DNA from: Callorhinus ursinus
Taxonomy: Eukaryota; Chordata; Mammalia; Carnivora; Otariidae
Length of the DNA: 64,000 bases
Direction: 5' to 3'
Assembly: GCF_003265705.1 (NCBI RefSeq)
Contig: NW_020312966.1
Span: 23,414,603-23,478,602, forward strand
Below the pieces are notes generated by a model. It was not told the DNA's origin. It saw only the letters and a list, made by a program, of their open reading frames with translations, and did no database searches. Of the stretch, positions 44,422 through 56,205 are shown piece by piece (within the stretch, counting starts at the first letter, position 1; the number at the start of each line of letters is the position of its first letter). The position numbers and the translations under genes were made by a program.

Positions 44422-44638
44422 GGGGCACCTGGGGTGCTCAGTCAGCTGAGCATCTGACTCTCAATTTCGGCTCAGGTCATGATCTTAGGGCTGTGGGATC
44501 AAGCCCTGCATGGGGCTCCATGCTCAGCCGGGAGTCTGCTTGAGATTCTCTCCCTCTCCCTTTGCCCTCCCTCCCACTCATATGTGTGCTCTCTCTCTCT
44601 CTCTAATAAGTCAAAGAATCTTAAAAAAAAATAAAAAA
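44422..44638 (+). mobile_element. Older Can-SINE subfamily copy
   Basis: Head GGGGCACCTGGGGTGCTCAG, with the variant GACTCTCAATTTCGGCTCAGG and GAGATTCTCTCCCTCTCCC, which differ from the other copies here. Tail AATCTTAAAAAAAAATAAAA. TSD AATTAACTTCACTGA / AATTACTTCACTCA. Confidence 0.93.
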
Positions 44639-44651
44639 AATTACTTCACTC

Positions 44652-45084
44652 ACAGTAGCGTTTTTTCATTGTATGCATTCTCGAGCAACAGTTACCAGAT
44701 GAACTACTGCTTTCACATGAGAAACATCACTTTTAAAAGGGGCCCCTGTGGGGTAGTTAGCCTCACTCGTAGGGTCAGATCTTGGAATGGACCCTGGGCT
44801 CCTGAGTCCCAGATGATCCTCAAGAAATGTGTGAACAGGGCAAGTATTACATCAGAGTGTGTAAGGATCCCCCATAGACGACATGAATGGCGTGTGATCT
44901 CCTAGATCAACGGTCTCCTTGGATCTCATCTGCACTGTGCTCTAATAACTAAATAAACAGAGAAGATGACTCACTGCTATCACTGGAATCTTTCTTTGTC
45001 CCAGATCATACCATCTGGAACCCCAGAAAATACTCTGGCAGAAATCAGAGAGCAATCCTTGTCATCTTCATTGATGGAATACTT
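44652..45084. other. Unique sequence
   Basis: About 430 bases. Nothing recognised. Confidence 0.35.
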
Positions 45085-46560
45085 GTTACTACTTCTCCCA
45101 AATTAAACCCATGCATTCAATACGATTTCAACCAAAGCCAGTTAACTGTCTTCACATAACATTCAAAGTGATTCTGGAATTCATTTGGAAGAGCAGCTAG
45201 GCCAGAATAGCCAAGATAATTTTATAAGCGAGCAGAATTGGGTCCAGCCTTCCCGGTGTCAGGACATATTAAAAATTATAGTAATTACATGGTAGCAGTG
45301 TAGGAATAAACAGATTATTTGAAGAAAGTCAAAAACTAAAACGGATTTGTGTATAGGTGGGTATTTAATATTTCACAAAAGTGACACTTTATGAAGAAAG
45401 AGTAGATCAGTGAACAAGTGATACTGGGAATCAAAGACTTCCTTTAGAAACAAAATAAAATTTGTTCATATGGATATTCCACATGGATTAAAGACAGAAA
45501 TATAAACTATATATCTATAAAAGTGCTAAAAAAAAAGTAGAGAATAGCTCTCTCACTTCCAGGGCAACAGAAGTTCTCCTTAAACAAGATGCTAAAAAAG
45601 CAAGAACGACAAATTTAGCTACATCAAAATTTAACCCTTATGTTTATCAAAAGACACCATAAACAGAATCAAAACGTAAGCAGAAACTGGGATAAAATAT
45701 TTGCAACCTATAGAACAATGGATTAATATTAAAAAAAAAAAAAAAGTAAAACAAGCCAGTAGAGAAATAAGCAACATATATTACCAGGCAAGTACCAGAA
45801 AAGGAAATATAAATGGCCAATAAACATATGAAAGGATACTCAAACCCACTGGTAATTAATGCATTAAACCTGCAAATAACATACCTTTTCTTTTTTCACA
45901 CCCAAGATTATCAAAAATTTTTAAAGTGATGACAAGTTTGACAAGAAACCAAGGAAAAGATCTCTCTCGTGTGTTGTGGTTATTATTTAAACTGGCAGAA
46001 CCACCTTGGTGATCAGTGTACAGAACTGGATGAAGCTAAAAATGTACGTACTTTATGATCCTACATATCTCCTTCCTGGGACGCCCCCTAGTGCAATACT
46101 TGCATAAGTGAGCTAGAAAGGTGTTTGTCGCAACACTGCTTGTGCAGGTGAAAAACCAGAGTTAACCCAAATATGCATCAATAGGGAAATGGTTTTTATT
46201 AATATGAGACATACATAATATGGGACTCAGCCGTAGTTAAAATTAATGAGGTTATTCAAACCTATTAACTTGGATAAAACTTGAAAACATACCGAGTGGG
46301 GAAGGGGGTGGGGAAAGTTGCAGAATAATACTGTATCTATTTTCTAAAGAGTAAAAAAAAAAAATATATATATATATATACACATATGTATACATATGTG
46401 TGTGTGTGTGTGTGTGTGTGTATCAGTGCCCAACAAAAGAGCAGGAAAGACACAAATGTATGCACACACATGCAAGCAGCAAGAGTAGTTACCTCCCCAT
46501 AGTGGCACAGGGGGCTAAAAATGAAACTGGAGAGGATGAATAGCTTAAAGGGCACTTTGG
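45085..46560 (+). mobile_element. Old L1 3' half (L1M-type)
   Basis: ORF2-derived words in order: CAATACGATTTCAACCAAAGCC, GGAATTCATTTGGAAGAGCAGC (45177-45198), GAATAGCCAAGATAATTTTA, TAGCTACATCAAAATTTAACC, CAAAAGACACCATAAACAG, GGCCAATAAACATATGAAAGG, and CAACACTGCTTGTGCAGGTG near the end. No open frame of useful length, so it is a fossil. A TA/TG microsatellite lies at 46353-46422. Confidence 0.8.
46353..46422 (+). repeat. A-run with (TA)n and (TG)n microsatellites
   Basis: An A12 run, (TA)8, then CACATATGTATACATATG and (TG)12 or so. Likely length-variable. Confidence 0.95.
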
Positions 46561-46581
46561 CCTCTCTCTAATATTATAATA

Positions 46582-46768
46582 TTTTTTTCATTTTATTTTA
46601 TTATGTTATGTTAATCACCAGTTTTTGATGTAGTGTTCCATGATTCATGGTTTGCGTATAACACCCAGTGCTCCACGCAGAACGTGCCCTCTTTCATACC
46701 CATCACCAGGCTAACCCATCCCCCCACCCCACCCCCTCTAGAACCCTCAGTTTGTTTCTCAGAGTCCA
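46582..46768 (-). mobile_element. Severely 5'-truncated young-type L1, 3' UTR only
   Basis: The plus strand reads TTATTATGTTATGTTAATCACC, GATGTAGTGTTCCATGATTC, GTATAACACCCAGTGCTCC and GTGCCCTCTTTCATACCC, the carnivore L1 3' UTR reversed. TATAATAT-like words on both sides may be its TSD. About 190 bases. Confidence 0.85.
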
Positions 46769-46839
46769 TATATAATATACTTTTATGTAATTAAAATTTA
46801 ATTTAAAATGAAAACTCTTTTTAAGAAACAGTGTTCATT

Positions 46840-46990
46840 GAAAATGTATGGGTCAGACACTGTGCAAAGTGTTTTATGGGCATTATTTCATCTGAAGCTC
46901 AAAACAAGCCCTCCATGTATTATTATTCCCATTTTACAGATGAGAAAGCTGAGTCCAACAGAGAGTAAGTCATGGGTCTGCCTGGCCTAT
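46840..46990 (+). repeat. MIR
   Basis: GTCAGACACTGTGCAAAGTG, GGGCATTATTTCATCTGAAG, ATTATTCCCATTTTACAGATG and AGAAAGCTGAGTCCAACAG in MIR order. Confidence 0.85.
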
Positions 46991-47046
46991 CTACAGTTTG
47001 CTGCCTTCTCTTGGAGTGTGAAGGGTGCTTAGAAATGATATGTCTT

Positions 47047-47255
47047 GGGGCACCCGGGGGGCTCAGTTGGTTAAGCGTCCAATTCTTGGTTTTGGCTCAG
47101 GTCGTGATCTCAGGGTTCTGAGATCAAGCCCCACGTCAGGCTCCATGCTCAGCAGGGAGTCTGCTTCTCCCTCTCCCTCTGCCCCTCCTCCCACTCATTC
47201 TCTTTGTCTCTCTCTCTCAAAATAAATAATAAAATAAATCTTAAAAAAAAAAAAA
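47047..47255 (+). mobile_element. Older Can-SINE subfamily copy
   Basis: Head GGGGCACCCGGGGGGCTCAG with the variant CCAATTCTTGGTTTTGGCTC. Tail AATAAATAATAAAATAAATC and an A-run. TSD AGAAATGATATGTCT (47031-47045) / AGAAATGGCATGTCT (47256-47270), two mismatches. Confidence 0.94.
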
Positions 47256-47270
47256 AGAAATGGCATGTCT

Positions 47271-50200
47271 CTTTGCCATACATATGCGTGTAAGTCTTTC
47301 TCTAGGATCGATATCAGGAACTTGAATTTCTGGGCCATGAAGCATGCAGACATTCAACTTCAACCAATTTGGCCAAACTGACTCCCCGGGGTTGGTGCAC
47401 CAGTTTACACTAGGCTAACCCTTTCCCTTTTCAGAGGAGGATGCTCTGGTCCAGGGAGCAGAAGACGAGTCTCAACATCCCAGGTCAGCGTCCTCCCCAT
47501 GACGAGACATCCTGTCACAGAACCTCATTCCAGTCCCAGACGAACATTTCACCAATGCTGGAGTCCACGGGGCAGTGGTGCACATCCATCAGGTGAGAGT
47601 CAAAGGCCAAACAATGCTAATCTTCCATGGAAGGGACCCTGTAGCCACTGGCAGTGGGTTTTAATTGGGGTTTCTATTAAAGCAATTTTCTCCTCAGTGA
47701 TTTATCATAAAGAAATGAAACGATTAAGTCTCATTTGGAAACACTAATGAATTATTCAGCATGAGTCCAGGACAAGGAATACATGAGCTCTCTTCGTCTC
47801 ATCTGAGGTAGAAGAGCATCTAGAAGAAACAGCCTAAGATGGCAGGAAGGGGGGTGCGTGTTGGAGAGTTGCAGCTGTCTGCATAAGCTCCTTCATTGCA
47901 GGGGACCTCCCACCCCAACCTGTCCTGGACCAATTCACAAGAAAAAAAAACGTGGTAAATACCATTTTGGCCAATCTTGTCCGTTTTTCACTGGCCCAGG
48001 TAATGAGGATAAAGTCCCTCAGCCTGGCTTCCAACACTCATTCTACTGGTCCCTCCCTTTCCGGTCTTTACATTTATTTTCCCACAGAAACAGGATGTGG
48101 CTAAATCTCTGAGATTCACAAATGTCTTCTTGAAGAGCCTATCCCTGCGAGCACTACGCACCCCGCGACCTCTGCACAGAGCACTTAACCATGGAAACCA
48201 GACCTGGTTTGTCTTCGCACCAACAATAGCCCCAACATGTCCAGATCTAAACTCCCAGCACATTCTCTACAGATCTTAACGAAGCCCGGCCACAGATTCA
48301 ACTACAAACACGGTCTACTTCAGCCTGTGTGATGAAGAGAAAAATATCACAACTTACAACAGCCATTTCTGCGTGGCAAGAGAACAAAAGGACGTTTCTC
48401 CACGAGGTAAGCTTTCTGAGGTGGTGGTCTGCCACTAACAGGGCTCTCCTGAAAAACACAAACACACACCAGACAATAGCAGCTACTGATTTGCAGCATT
48501 TGCCAATTTCTGCGGTGTAAAATCTCTTACTGTGGCCACTAGGCCCCAAATTTCCCAACACTTAATGAACAGCTCTTTCCAGCCAGCCCTGGCAGGTTCC
48601 AGCATGCAGAGAACTCTCATTGGATTCTCTGAATAGCAAAGGTAAGCCCCCCAAAGGCAGAAAAACAAAGAGCAACTGAATTAGTTAGCGGTTGGCTCAA
48701 GCACCTAACAACGCAGTAAGTAGAGGAGTCTGGGAGGAGAGGCCAGTGAGAAATTCCTGAACAGTCTCCCCTAAGGACTCTGGAAATCTAGCAGGATATG
48801 TTCCCTTGATGTAAGTGATCTGCAACGTTGTAATGGAAATTCCCTCGATGACTCTGATGCTTCCATTAAAGTTGGGCTCCCTCACCACCCTGTGGGGAAG
48901 GCATTCTTGGGAGCAAGAGCATAGCAGGAGGCATCCAACATGGAACAGTACCACAAGGAGAGAAAGGCGCACACACAGGGCACCAAGCCAAGATAATCCC
49001 CAGAAACTGGATGACCAGGACGAACAGATACTCAAGAGTCGAGGAAGAAAACAGCCCAGTTCACAGCATCCATCCCGAAGTCCCACAGACAGGCTGGAAG
49101 CTGGAGTAAGGGTTCAAGTGAATTCCAGTGGACCTTCAGAAGCCAGGGAGACTCCAGTGAGCATCTGCATTACCGACTCTGTTGGCTTTCCTTATTTTGT
49201 GTTCATGTAGCATGTGTCTGTCACACGCACACATGCACACACACAAAGAGCAGACTGAAGAGTCAACATTCCAGTGCCAGTTAGACATAAACTCAGCAGA
49301 GGGTGAAATTCGGCAGCTGTGGGTACAACATCAGATCTGAACCAAAGTCCCAGAAGTGAGCAAAAGTGAGGCAGAAAGAGAAGTGTTTTCCAAAGGGACA
49401 AGTGAAGTCCTGTGTCCAAAAGGTCAACACAGTCACATAGGACGAAAACTGAGTGAGCCAACGTTAGAAGAGCTGCAGGAGGGCAAGGCCAGCCTCCCAC
49501 TAGGTGGCTTGGGAGCCAGAGGGGCAGCTCTCCCCAGGGGGCACCTCAGCAGCGGGTTGTGGTCACAAAGCCAGCAGCGATGCTCATGGACAGGTGCGGG
49601 GGGTCCCCTTCTCCATATGGTGGTGACCGCAGCTGCTGGAAGCAGGCAGAGGTTGTGGCCGGCAGCTCCAGCTGCCAACCTGCTCTGGTGATTTTAAGGG
49701 TCTCTCCGCTCTGCTCTTGGGGCAAACAATGCAGCCTACCAACTCCCTTGATTAAACTACAGGTGGCAAAGTTATCATCTTGTGTCTCTCTTCCTTCCCT
49801 GGGAAGCCAGATTTCCAGGGAAGCTCTGGCTGGTGGCTGTCAGCTTCATCCGTCCCCACGCAATGAGCCTGCAGACTTCTACTGGGCACCTGGCTCTCCT
49901 CTTCCGAAACCATCAAGGAGAGCACGACATAACAGCTCTGGCGATAGGAGAGGAATATTTTAATGGACAAGGTGATGATCAGCAAACCAAAAGCAGGAAG
50001 CGTCGTGATCACCAGACAGCCGCGGAGCCCGGGATATGCAGCTCTCCCGTAGACTAGGAATGTCACCGCTGGCCTCTGGAGTGGGTTTTGTCCCCTCTAC
50101 ACAGAGCAGGATGATCTAGGACACAACAGACTTACGAGAAAATGAATTGTTTTTGAAACATTGGCACATTTTTCTCACAGGGATAAGTTCTTTTGGTCTT

Positions 50201-50470
50201 CAGCATCTTGCGGCTCGGAAAAGCAGGAGCACGGCAATTAGCATATGCTGCCCGCGCACTCCGAAAATCGCATGCAGTCAAGATGCACCCTGGAATTCAT
50301 CTTGCTGATTTTATCAAGTCCTGCTCAGCTCTAAATTACTGATTCTGAGCTCAGAAATGGCACCACAGGGGGCTAAAATAGGTCATTTGGATTCCCAAGG
50401 TTTCCACATCCTCCTGAGTTGTCCGGTCAACATATTACTTGTTGAGGAAATCAGGCAAGAACCTAAAGTA
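47271..50470. other. Repeat-poor 3.2-kb block, no gene called
   Basis: Relatively GC-rich for this window and free of any repeat I recognise. Several frames of 80-134 codons overlap on both strands (for example 48815-49210 plus and 49559-49963 plus), but none shows a domain, codon periodicity I can judge or a supported splice structure. Isolated splice-like words (CCCACAG at 48081-48087, GAGGTAAGC at 48403-48411) exist. Confidence 0.45.
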
Positions 50471-50474
50471 CGGA

Positions 50475-51185
50475 ATCATTTCTCAAAGCTATCACTTCCT
50501 CCCAGCCCCCAGCACCCCTCACATCCCAACCTCTGCAGGGAGTCTTCCCACATCCAGCCTCACGCCTTCCCACTTCCACGGAGCAACCCAAAGAGACTTT
50601 GCTGGAAAACACAAGTCTGATCATGTTATTGCTCTGTTTAAAACCACACAATAGGTTCCTATTGCTCTTAAGATGTAGGACACACTTCCTCAGATGACTT
50701 AGAAGGGCCCCACGTGCCTTAGCCTCTCCCTTCAGCCACAGCTCCGTCCCTCACTGCTGTCCCCACCACAATCCTCCCAACCCCATGCTCCAGCGACAAT
50801 AAACTTCAGGTCCTGGAGCATCTCTCTCCCATTCTGAACTTTCATGCCTGTTCCCTCTGGCTCCAACAGTGGTCCTCATGTCCCTTTGCCTAATTAGGTC
50901 TTGTTCACTCACCGCAAGCTGGACGAGGTTTATTCTGGGAAGCCTGTCCTGACCCCAAGCCCTGAGTGAGGAACTCAACAGCTGTGGCCAGCATCTGCCA
51001 CAACCCCATCACTCGCTCCCTGGAATGCTCTGAAGGCTTGCCTGCTGATCATGGCCACACTATCTGACTTCTTCCTGCAAAGCCAGGCACAGGGCTTGTC
51101 TGGTTCGCAGACAGCTCTGCAGCACCTGGCCTAAAGCCTGCCCACAGAAGTTACACAATCGGTATCTGCTGAATAAATACAGGAA
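50475..51185 (+). mobile_element. L2 3' end, about 700 bp
   Basis: CAAGTCTGATCATGTTATTGC, CTCTGTTTAAAACCACACAATAGG, GATGTAGGACACACTTCCTC, CTTCAGCCACAGCTCCGTCC, GGAAGCCTGTCCTGACCCC and the end CTGAATAAATACAGGAAAAC follow L2 in order. Any coding part is decayed. Confidence 0.8.
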
Positions 51186-51463
51186 AACAAGAAGTACTGA
51201 CTAAGTATAATATACTTCATATGCGTTACCCCCAAGTAAATTAAAGAAAGACAGTGATGCATAAAACCTTAACGACTTTCCTTGGTGTCTGATTTTTTTG
51301 CAAATCTCTGGGCCCCTAACAACTGCCAGATTAAGGTTCTGAGAGGTAAATCTTGGTTCACAACCTCAAGGATTTCCCAGGTGAACTCTGAAACCAGCCC
51401 CTTGTACATGGAGGAAGACAGAAGAAAGAGGCAAGCCTCTGCAGGTGGGTGGGGGGTGATTCT

Positions 51464-52278
51464 TTTTTTTTTAATAATTTTTGTATTATGTTATGTTAGT
51501 CACCATACATTACATCATTAGTTTCTGATGTAGTGTTCCATGATTCATTGCTTGCATGTAACACCCAGTGCTTCATGCAGTACGTGCCCTCCTTAATACC
51601 CATCACCGCGCTAACCCACCCCCCACCCCCCAAAACCCTGTTTGTTTCTCGGAGTCCATAGTCTCTCCTGGTTCGTCACCCCCTCCGATTTCCCCCCCCC
51701 TTCATTCTTCCCTTCCTTCTCCTAACGTCCTCCATGCTGTTCCTGATGTTCCACAAATAAGTGAAACCTTATGATAATTGTCTTTCTCTGCTTGACTTAT
51801 TTCACTTAGCATAATCCCCTCCAGTTCCATCCATGCCAGTGCAAATGATTGGGTATTCATCCTTTCTGCTGGCTGAGTAATGTTCCATCATATATATGAA
51901 CTACATCTTCTTTATCCTTTCGTCTGTTGAAGGGCATCTCGGCTCCCTCCACACTTTGGCTATTGCGGACATTGCTGCTATGAACATTGAGGTGCATAAA
52001 TGTTCAACATCATTAGCCATCAGGGAAATTCAAATCAAAGCCACACCGAGATACCACCTTACACCAGTTAGAATGGCAAAAATTGACAAGGCGAGAAACA
52101 ACAAATGTTGGAGAGGTTGTGGAGAAAGGGGAACCCTCTTACACTGTGGGTGGGAATGCAAGTTGGCGCAGCCACTTTGGAAAACAGTGTGGAGCTGCCT
52201 CAAAAAGTTAAAAATAGAGCTACCCTATGACCCAGCAATTGCACTACTGGGTATTTACCCCAAAGATACAGATGTAGT
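51464..52278 (-). mobile_element. Second L1 with 5' inversion (twin-priming product)
   Basis: 51464 to about 51997 is minus-strand L1 (T-run, carnivore-type 3' UTR, end of ORF2). From about 51998 to 52278 the L1 is on the plus strand, from AAATGTTCAACATCATTAGCC to CAAAGATACAGATGTAGTG. In an uninterrupted L1 the latter point is followed within about 20 bases by the start of the minus piece (TGTTCATAGCAGCAATGTCC). GGGGTGATTCT (51453-51463) and GGGGATGATTCT (52279-52290) flank it. Confidence 0.9.
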
Positions 52279-52315
52279 GGGGATGATTCTAATACACAAA
52301 GGAACCTACACATGA
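51896..52315 (+). pseudogene. L1 ORF2 C-terminal fragment across the inversion
   Basis: A 139-codon open stretch whose first third is the wrong strand of the minus L1 piece. From about residue 35 on it is genuine ORF2, with C71-X3-C75-X7-H83-X4-C88 ([18 protein letters not shown]). The opening residues are artefact. Not a functional protein. Confidence 0.8.
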
Positions 52316-53555
52316 GGCTTGTCCTCCATGGCTGCCAGATCAGTAGACCTCCCCATCTGCCCGCAAGAACCTTAAAAGTTTATACAGACACACATACAGT
52401 CCAGATGGTCCCAGCAACACCTTACTCTCAAGGCTGTGTCCTTGAAAATGGTCCCCACTGTGGGAATGGTGGGTGGAAGATACATTCAGGGGCAGGGGAG
52501 GGCTATGGAGCCTGGGCCAGCTATCTGGTCAACCTGTGGTCACATCCTCTTCTTGATGACCTCCTCCAATAGCAAGCCATGAAATTTGGGAGGTTTGCAC
52601 CTTGTCCCAAGTCCTCATGCAAGGTCTTGCCAAAGCCTGCACTGGAGTCCTGACTGAGATGCTCTCCACTATACAGGCCCCTCACTACTCTCATGGGAGA
52701 AAAAAGTCTGATTTCTAACAAAGAAAAGAGCTTCACAGGATTCTCTGATACAACATTTAGACAGCAAAAGAAGTCATCATGCAATCTGTGATTATCTTCA
52801 GAAAATTTTCAGGTTATCAGTAGACTTCTATCTTCAAATTCTTGGAAGAAAAAAAAATTCGACATTGTAGACAATTTCATTTATCTATTTCATTTTCTTA
52901 TGGGAATATATTCAGGTCAAAGGACAAAAAACTCTAAAAATCAAAAAAGAGCCATTTTCACAATACTACATGACATCGATCAGGTTAAAATGCAGGGAGC
53001 AGACCAATTGAGATAGAAAAGGGAAGCTGGCCAATAAGAGTCCCCAACTCACCTGTTTCTCTGCCCTCTTGAACTTGCTGTTGCTGAACAGCCCTGACAC
53101 ATCAAAGTGCCACCCACATCCAGCAGCTGCTAAGAAGTCCTGACTAATTACCTCATTGTCAGAGAGAGAGAGAGAGAGAGAGAGAATGGGGGGGGTGGAG
53201 ACAGAAACCAGAGCCTGTCTCTCCTAAGATATCTGAGAACTGCCTCCAAGGAAACCAACACAAGTTGCAAGCATTTGGAAAGCTTTTGGTGGCAACGGCC
53301 CTTCTCATCTGTCCTTTTTACAAAACAGTCTGCATGCCTTTCTCAGCAGCAAGAAATCAACCAACAAGAAATCAAGTAGCCACTCTGTCCCCTGCCTTGT
53401 GTTTGGTGTAGTCAGGAATTTGGGGACGGTCCATTAGGCAGAGCCTCTACCCTCATGGAATTTCAAATGTCGCAGGAGAGCCAACACACATGGAAAGAGA
53501 GAAAGGTGCACGCATATGGACAGATAGCTCACCACTGAAAATTAAGACATTAATT
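52291..53555. other. Unique sequence, no gene seen
   Basis: About 1.3 kb. A (GA)n run of about 12 units lies at 53160-53185, followed by a G-run. Otherwise nothing recognised. Confidence 0.4.
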
Positions 53556-54240
53556 CCAACTTGCCAAACCTCAATGAGATACCACTTCACACCCACTAGA
53601 AGGGGTAAAAGCCAAACAGCTCAAAACACCACCTGGGATGCTCTTATGTTGCTGGTAGGATTGCAAAATTGGTGTAACCACTTTGGAAAACCTATTTGGA
53701 AGTTTCTGATGGAACTAAACATACACTTGGCTCAAACAGCCCACTCTGGTGCCCAAAAGAAATGAAAATACATGTCCACCAAAAGACTTGTATGAGAATG
53801 TTTATAGCATCCTTACTCATAGTAGCCCAAACTGGAAACAACCCAAATGTCCATTATCAGGAGAATGGATAAATAAATTGTGGTATCTCCCTGTAATGGA
53901 ATGCTAGTCTGTGATTAAAAGGACCAATCCATTGATATATGAAATAGCATGAATGATTCTCAAATTATGTTGAGTGAAAGGAGCCAGGCACAAATGCATA
54001 TATATGATATGATTCCATTTATACGAAAGCCAAATACAGGGAAAATGAATACATTGTGATAGAAATCAGAAAGCTGTCAAGAGTACAAAGGGTACAAAGA
54101 ACTTGCTGAGAGGGGTAGACGTTTTACATATCTTATTTTGGGTGGTAACTACATAAGTGTATATAATTGTCAAAATTCATCAAAAATCCGTAAGTTTTCT
54201 TCTGTGTTAATCTGTTCTCAATTAAAAAACATAAAAAACC
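53556..54240 (+). mobile_element. Old L1M 3' end
   Basis: GAGATACCACTTCACACCC, TAACCACTTTGGAAAACC, AACATACACTTGGCTCAAAC, CCCAAACTGGAAACAACCC and GAATGGATAAATAAATTGTGG, with a 3' UTR ending near CTCAATTAAAAAACATAAAA. Much diverged, no frame. Confidence 0.85.
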
Positions 54241-54739
54241 TACTTTGCCAGGTTAGTGACTGAAGCCCTGTTCAGGGTTCCCAGATCTCCCTGGTCTATA
54301 TAACTTAACTGACAAAAGGTCCGTCCTTCTTAAACCCTTTATTTGCCACAGACGTCCTAGAAGAGACTTCAGAACATCTTCAGGATCTGGGGATAGATAT
54401 GGTACTCAGAGAAGACAGCTATCCCATCTTACAATAAAGAAGCAGAAGCTCAGAGAGGTTACACAACTCTCCCAAAGTCACCCAGAGGGCAGATGATAGA
54501 ATCAACACTCAGTCTCAGACTACCTGTGTCTAAAGTTTATGCTTTTTCCAGTATTCCTATGGCATCATTCTATAGGGTGGATACCTCTCAAAAATTCAGT
54601 GCCAAGATTCTGTACCTGGCATGCCAAAAGAAGAAGGGAATTTTATGACCCCAAGAGGTTCTCAGGGAAGGGGAGATTAATACCATTAACATGAGTAAAA
54701 GGAGATTTACTCAACACTACAGAAAGGCAATCCCTTGTA
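54241..54739. other. Unique sequence with a MIR-like trace
   Basis: About 500 bases. 54425-54545 (CTTACAATAAAGAAGCAGAAG, CTCAGAGAGGTTACACAACTC, CAAAGTCACCCAGAGGGCAG, CTGTGTCTAAAGTTTATGC) looks like a MIR core. Confidence 0.55.
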
Positions 54740-55345
54740 ATATATTCAACAAACAAATTTTAACATCCAAAAGATATAAAGACCTCCTACAACTTAGTGA
54801 AGAAAAATATCAACAATCCATAGAAAAATAGTTGAAAGACATAGCAGCAATTTACAGAAGAAATATAAAAGCCAAAGAACACTCAGTCTTGTTAACAAAG
54901 GAACACAAAGTAAATAATGAAATATGAATTTTGTCCATAAGTTTGTCAAATGTTTTTACAGATTGGTAATATCCTGTGTTGGCAGGAATGTGGAGTACTC
55001 ACACATACAGTGTGAAATAGTATAAATTGGTACAACCTAGTATTCATACATACAGTGTGAGATAGTATAAATTGGTACATCCTTTTTGGAATGCAATTTG
55101 ACAGTATCTAACAAAATATAAAACATAAATTTCCTCCAACTCACAATCTCACTTTCATCTAAAAGAAATACGGACACAAATCCACACTGACACGTGTACA
55201 AAGATTTTCATTAAAGTGTTGTTTGCAATGGGGACAGTTGGAAGCAATATACATGCCTACTGAATAGGGGGCTGAGTAAATATAGGATGCTGAATTATGT
55301 AATGAAATACTATATAACTGTTAACAAGAATAAAGTGGTCTTAAA
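54740..55345 (+). mobile_element. Old L1M/HAL1-like fragment
   Basis: AAAAGATATAAAGACCTCCTAC, GAAAGACATAGCAGCAATTTAC, GAACACTCAGTCTTGTTAAC, TGTTGGCAGGAATGTGGAG and GCAATTTGACAGTATCTAAC in L1 order, ending near AAATACTATATAACTG. Contains a local 45-bp duplication at 55003-55083. Confidence 0.75.
55003..55083 (+). repeat. Tandem duplication, period 45
   Basis: ACATACAGTGTGAAATAGTA at 55003 recurs as ACATACAGTGTGAGATAGTA at 55048, each followed by TAAATTGGTACA. One substitution in the repeated word. Confidence 0.85.
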
Positions 55346-55654
55346 ATGGCAGAGGAAGGGCTATCCTTGGAAAGGTGTCCTCGATACATAATGAATATAT
55401 AGAAAATGTTGCCATTTTTGCAAAACTAGGTCCTGGACACTGTTTCCTCCTTAAGTGCACTTTCAGAGACTGAGTGAGATTGCACATTTGAGCACAGTAG
55501 GAACTCAAATATGGTTTGGGTTTGAATTTCAGGAAAGCTAATGTAAGCAACCAGCAAGGAGAGCAGGTGCTGATTGTTGGCAGGCATCCTGGGAGCAGAG
55601 ACAAGGTCCCATCTTGGTAACCCATTAAGATATAAATGACAGCAATGGTTTTTA

Positions 55655-55760
55655 TTTCTTTAGCACTCAGAACTGATGAAGTACTTCTCATATATTCTCT
55701 CATTTAGTACTCTCATCTCTTTCTTGAGGTTGGCACTGTCACCCTGAGGCCAGGAGGAGG
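55655..55760 (+). repeat. MIR fragment
   Basis: AGCACTCAGAACTGATGAAG, CTTCTCATATATTCTCTCATTT and GTTGGCACTGTCACCCTGAGG resemble MIR. Confidence 0.5.
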
Positions 55761-56205
55761 GAGTCTTCAGATAGGTTCAATGAGTAACGCACATCCAGTC
55801 CCGTCTGTCCAATTCCCCCACAGCGTTCCCAGGCTGTGCGTCACACACAGGAAGAAAAGGGCTCAAAACTGTATTTCATGAGTGAGTGAGTGGGTGGGTG
55901 AGTAAATGAAAATGAGCAAATTTGCTTTCACTTGTGACAGAACCTCATTCTGCTCATCCCGACCACTGCCAGAGAGGCAGGTAGGGGGTGACCAATATGA
56001 GACAAGATGATCTCAAGAATATAAACCAAAACATACAGCAGCCTCACCCCCTTCTCCCATAGTTGTGGAATTGTAAGTCTCTAGGGCAGAAGCAATGGCA
56101 CCTAATCTGGATGAGCATCTCTAGGGGCAGACTCACCAGCAGAGAAGCCCAGGAGAGTCCCTGCAAGGTCTACCCCCTCACACCCTCGCGTGTCTCTTCC
56201 ATCAA
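55761..56205. other. Unique sequence
   Basis: About 440 bases with a GAGTGAGTGAGTGGGTGGGTG simple stretch near 55880-55905 (quoted approximately). No gene seen. Confidence 0.35.

Noticed and set aside
48329..48411. Possible exon ending at a GAG/GTAAGC donor.
   Set aside because: No matching acceptor, no homology, and the upstream frame is not distinctive.
48815..49210. A 131-codon plus frame and a 129-codon minus frame over the same region.
   Set aside because: Overlapping open frames on both strands with low-complexity composition, no domain, and no supported exon boundaries.
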